A DNA stretch of 64,000 nucleotides from NCBI GenBank assembly GCA_030435675.1, contig CM059625.1:17298001-17362000 (forward strand). The letters run 5' to 3'. The stretch is from Steinernema hermaphroditum. Taxonomy: Eukaryota; Nematoda; Chromadorea; Rhabditida; Steinernematidae. Each line of letters starts with the position of its first letter. Position 1 is the stretch's first letter. A program made the translations under genes and the position numbers. Below the pieces are notes generated by a model. The model worked only from the letters and a program-made list of their open reading frames with translations, made no database searches and was not told the DNA's origin. Below, one piece after another: positions 62,332-64,000 of the stretch.

Positions 62332-64000
62332 CTGAGGCTTCCAAAGTCGTGGGGTTCCTGCGTTCCTGAAGTATTTTAATTGGCATTTTATTATTCATGG
62401 CGATGTCGGAAATATGCCGCAAACAACAACAAAACAAGAAAAGCGCCGAGAAAAGGGTCCGTTTTCAAAATGAATTGAACAAGTGCATATGAACGGTTTA
62501 GCGACCAAATGAAAACCGATCGCAATGTCACAACACCATTGGAGTGGAGCGTTCGATGATGTCTAAATTCATATGGGGGCCGCAATTCTGCACAAATGAT
62601 GATAAGATCATTGTAATTTATGATTCCCGATAATTTCAATGCAGCATTGAAAACATGCCATGCTAACTGTACGTTTCAATATGTTCCGAATGTTTAATGA
62701 GCTTAAGAACCCGAATGACTTAGTCACCTAAATAGTTTTTCTTTAAGGGGGTTTAACATTAAAGTGTCAGACAATAATGCACAATTGACGTTTGCTTGTT
62801 TTTTTTTGGGAGAGCAGACATAAAGGTTATCTATGCCTCAGATCCATCATGCAGCGCATATATTCATTGCATTATACCTTTTCTTCTACATTTAAAAGCA
62901 AATGAACATATGCACGATCGTCAATCAAAGATAATGAAATCTTTGGTCAATGGACCAATGGAGCTGCCTTCAGGGATTCAGAACGGAGGGACGGACAGTT
63001 GATCTAAATTCCCTAAACCTGGTACACAGGTCTTCCAGCTAAAGGACGTGCTTCATTTTTGACAAATTGAACCTCTCCTTCACATATGTTGTTCAGGATT
63101 CGCTGCAGACGTTATTTTAGATGCATTCGGCAATTATGTCATTAAAACAACGTGACGTCTGCTGCTTTGGCCTACCAATCAGTTCGAGGTAGCCGTTAAA
63201 AACGGACATTCGAGATTGATTAATATGTTTATAAAATGACGGCAATTTCTCCAACTAACTTGCCTCTTAGGTCTGACTAGACCATTATAAGTACATTGTA
63301 TGTCATCAAATTTAGTCGGCCGTCGTGCAGCCTTGAATAGCCACTTAAAAATGCATGGAAAACAAAAATAGCCCTAGAACAGCAAACATGGTGACATCAT
63401 AGTACAATACCAGCTTGAAGCTTGGCGGGCATTGCACACAAGCACACCGTATGGACGCTAACTCATATCACCGGAGAGGAGACCCTTAGCGCTAGAATAA
63501 GAGACAATCAATCTGACACAACATTTGTTGCGAGCAAAAACGGGCGCCGACATCGCCGCCGACGCCTCTCGCCAATTGCTAATATTCAAATTCCCCCGCA
63601 CTCACTCACTTACCATGGCTTCGGACAACTGTTCATGCGTACGGTCGCCATCCAGTCGGTCGCTGGGATTTCGCGCGCTCTCCTTCGAGACAATTGACTT
63701 ATCGGCTGCGCGCGCCACTCTCGAGTTTATCAATAAATTCGATCAAAATTTATAAAATTGTGTCATCTGGGCGATGCACAGGTGGTCGCTGCGCCGAGGG
63801 GATGCTCGCAATTGGGACGCGCCACGAAGATAGATCGGCCACCGCTGTTCGTTGAATCGCGCATTATGCAGCTTTACATTTATCCAGATCCAATTTCAAC
63901 GCTTGACTTTGTAACCTTTCTGTTAAAACATTGCTCAAAGAACTAACCTTATAACGATGATCTCAATACTATGCTTCGAAGAGTCGAGAGCATGATTTGC
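62332..64000. other. Probable alp-1 5' intron or intergenic sequence
   Basis: No PDZ-coding exon (GFG loop, RGDVI block) is found on the minus strand. The frames at 63422-63755 (+) lack domains. The acceptor at about 62332-62335 implies that upstream alp-1 exons lie farther right. Confidence 0.45.

Noticed and set aside
1..64000. tRNA, rRNA, CRISPR or prokaryotic operon signals
   Set aside because: Scanned by eye for T-loop and anticodon arrangements, spaced direct repeats and rRNA landmarks; none convincing. A covariance-model scan would be decisive.
62332..64000. Expected alp-1 PDZ exon
   Set aside because: No minus-strand frame shows PDZ blocks; it is more likely beyond the window.

Overview
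This is a eukaryotic window, almost certainly from a free-living or parasitic nematode; the species cannot be named from the sequence. The evidence is small genes with many short introns (39-60 nt is common), weak C/T-AG acceptors, and acceptor-like sites just upstream of several start codons, as expected for spliced-leader trans-splicing. Several proteins also have their best recognisable relatives in worms: ALP/Enigma with four LIM domains, a nematode-type receptor kinase and a serpentine chemoreceptor. Nothing bacterial (operons, CRISPR, IS elements) is present. Gene models were built by hand from reading frame, GT/AG sites and phase. Every multi-exon model called here sums to an intact frame, except where stated.

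Layout. 1-1420 (+): C-terminal 413 residues of filamin. 2070-3304 (-): TMEM115-like Golgi protein. 4790-5900 (-): Polycomb RING (PCGF) protein. 6255-8128 (-): SLC22-type MFS transporter. 8958-10785 (-): ZIP14-like metal transporter, preceded by a dense cluster of GATA sites. 11944-16700 (-): receptor tyrosine kinase-like protein that has lost two catalytic residues. 17136-28969 (-): 33-exon cadherin-related protein of about 2012 residues, with a separate gene inside its largest intron (about 19252-21080). 31894-33824 (-): eight-finger C2H2 protein. 33825-40843: gene-poor. 40844-42059 and 43000-44587 (-): tandem PhzF/PBLD-like genes with identical exon structure. 44588-49394: AT-rich and gene-poor. 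49395-50731 (+): seven-transmembrane receptor. 51150-53153 (+): secreted orphan protein whose last exons lie between a 138-bp inverted repeat. 53674-54989 (-): proline-rich tail-anchored protein. 56354-57698 (+): acidic R3H-domain protein. 58029 to beyond 62331 (-): ALP/Enigma (alp-1), carrying a small antisense gene in one intron. Its PDZ-coding 5' end lies beyond the window.

The genes do not form one pathway. Recurrent themes are muscle and cytoskeleton (filamin, ALP/Enigma), membrane transport (SLC22, ZIP), cell-surface adhesion and signalling (cadherin, receptor pseudokinase, chemoreceptor) and nuclear regulation (PCGF, C2H2, R3H). The observations most worth following are the receptor pseudokinase, the loss of the catalytic glutamate in one PhzF copy, the GATA cluster upstream of the ZIP gene, the two nested genes, and the inverted repeat around the secreted orphan.
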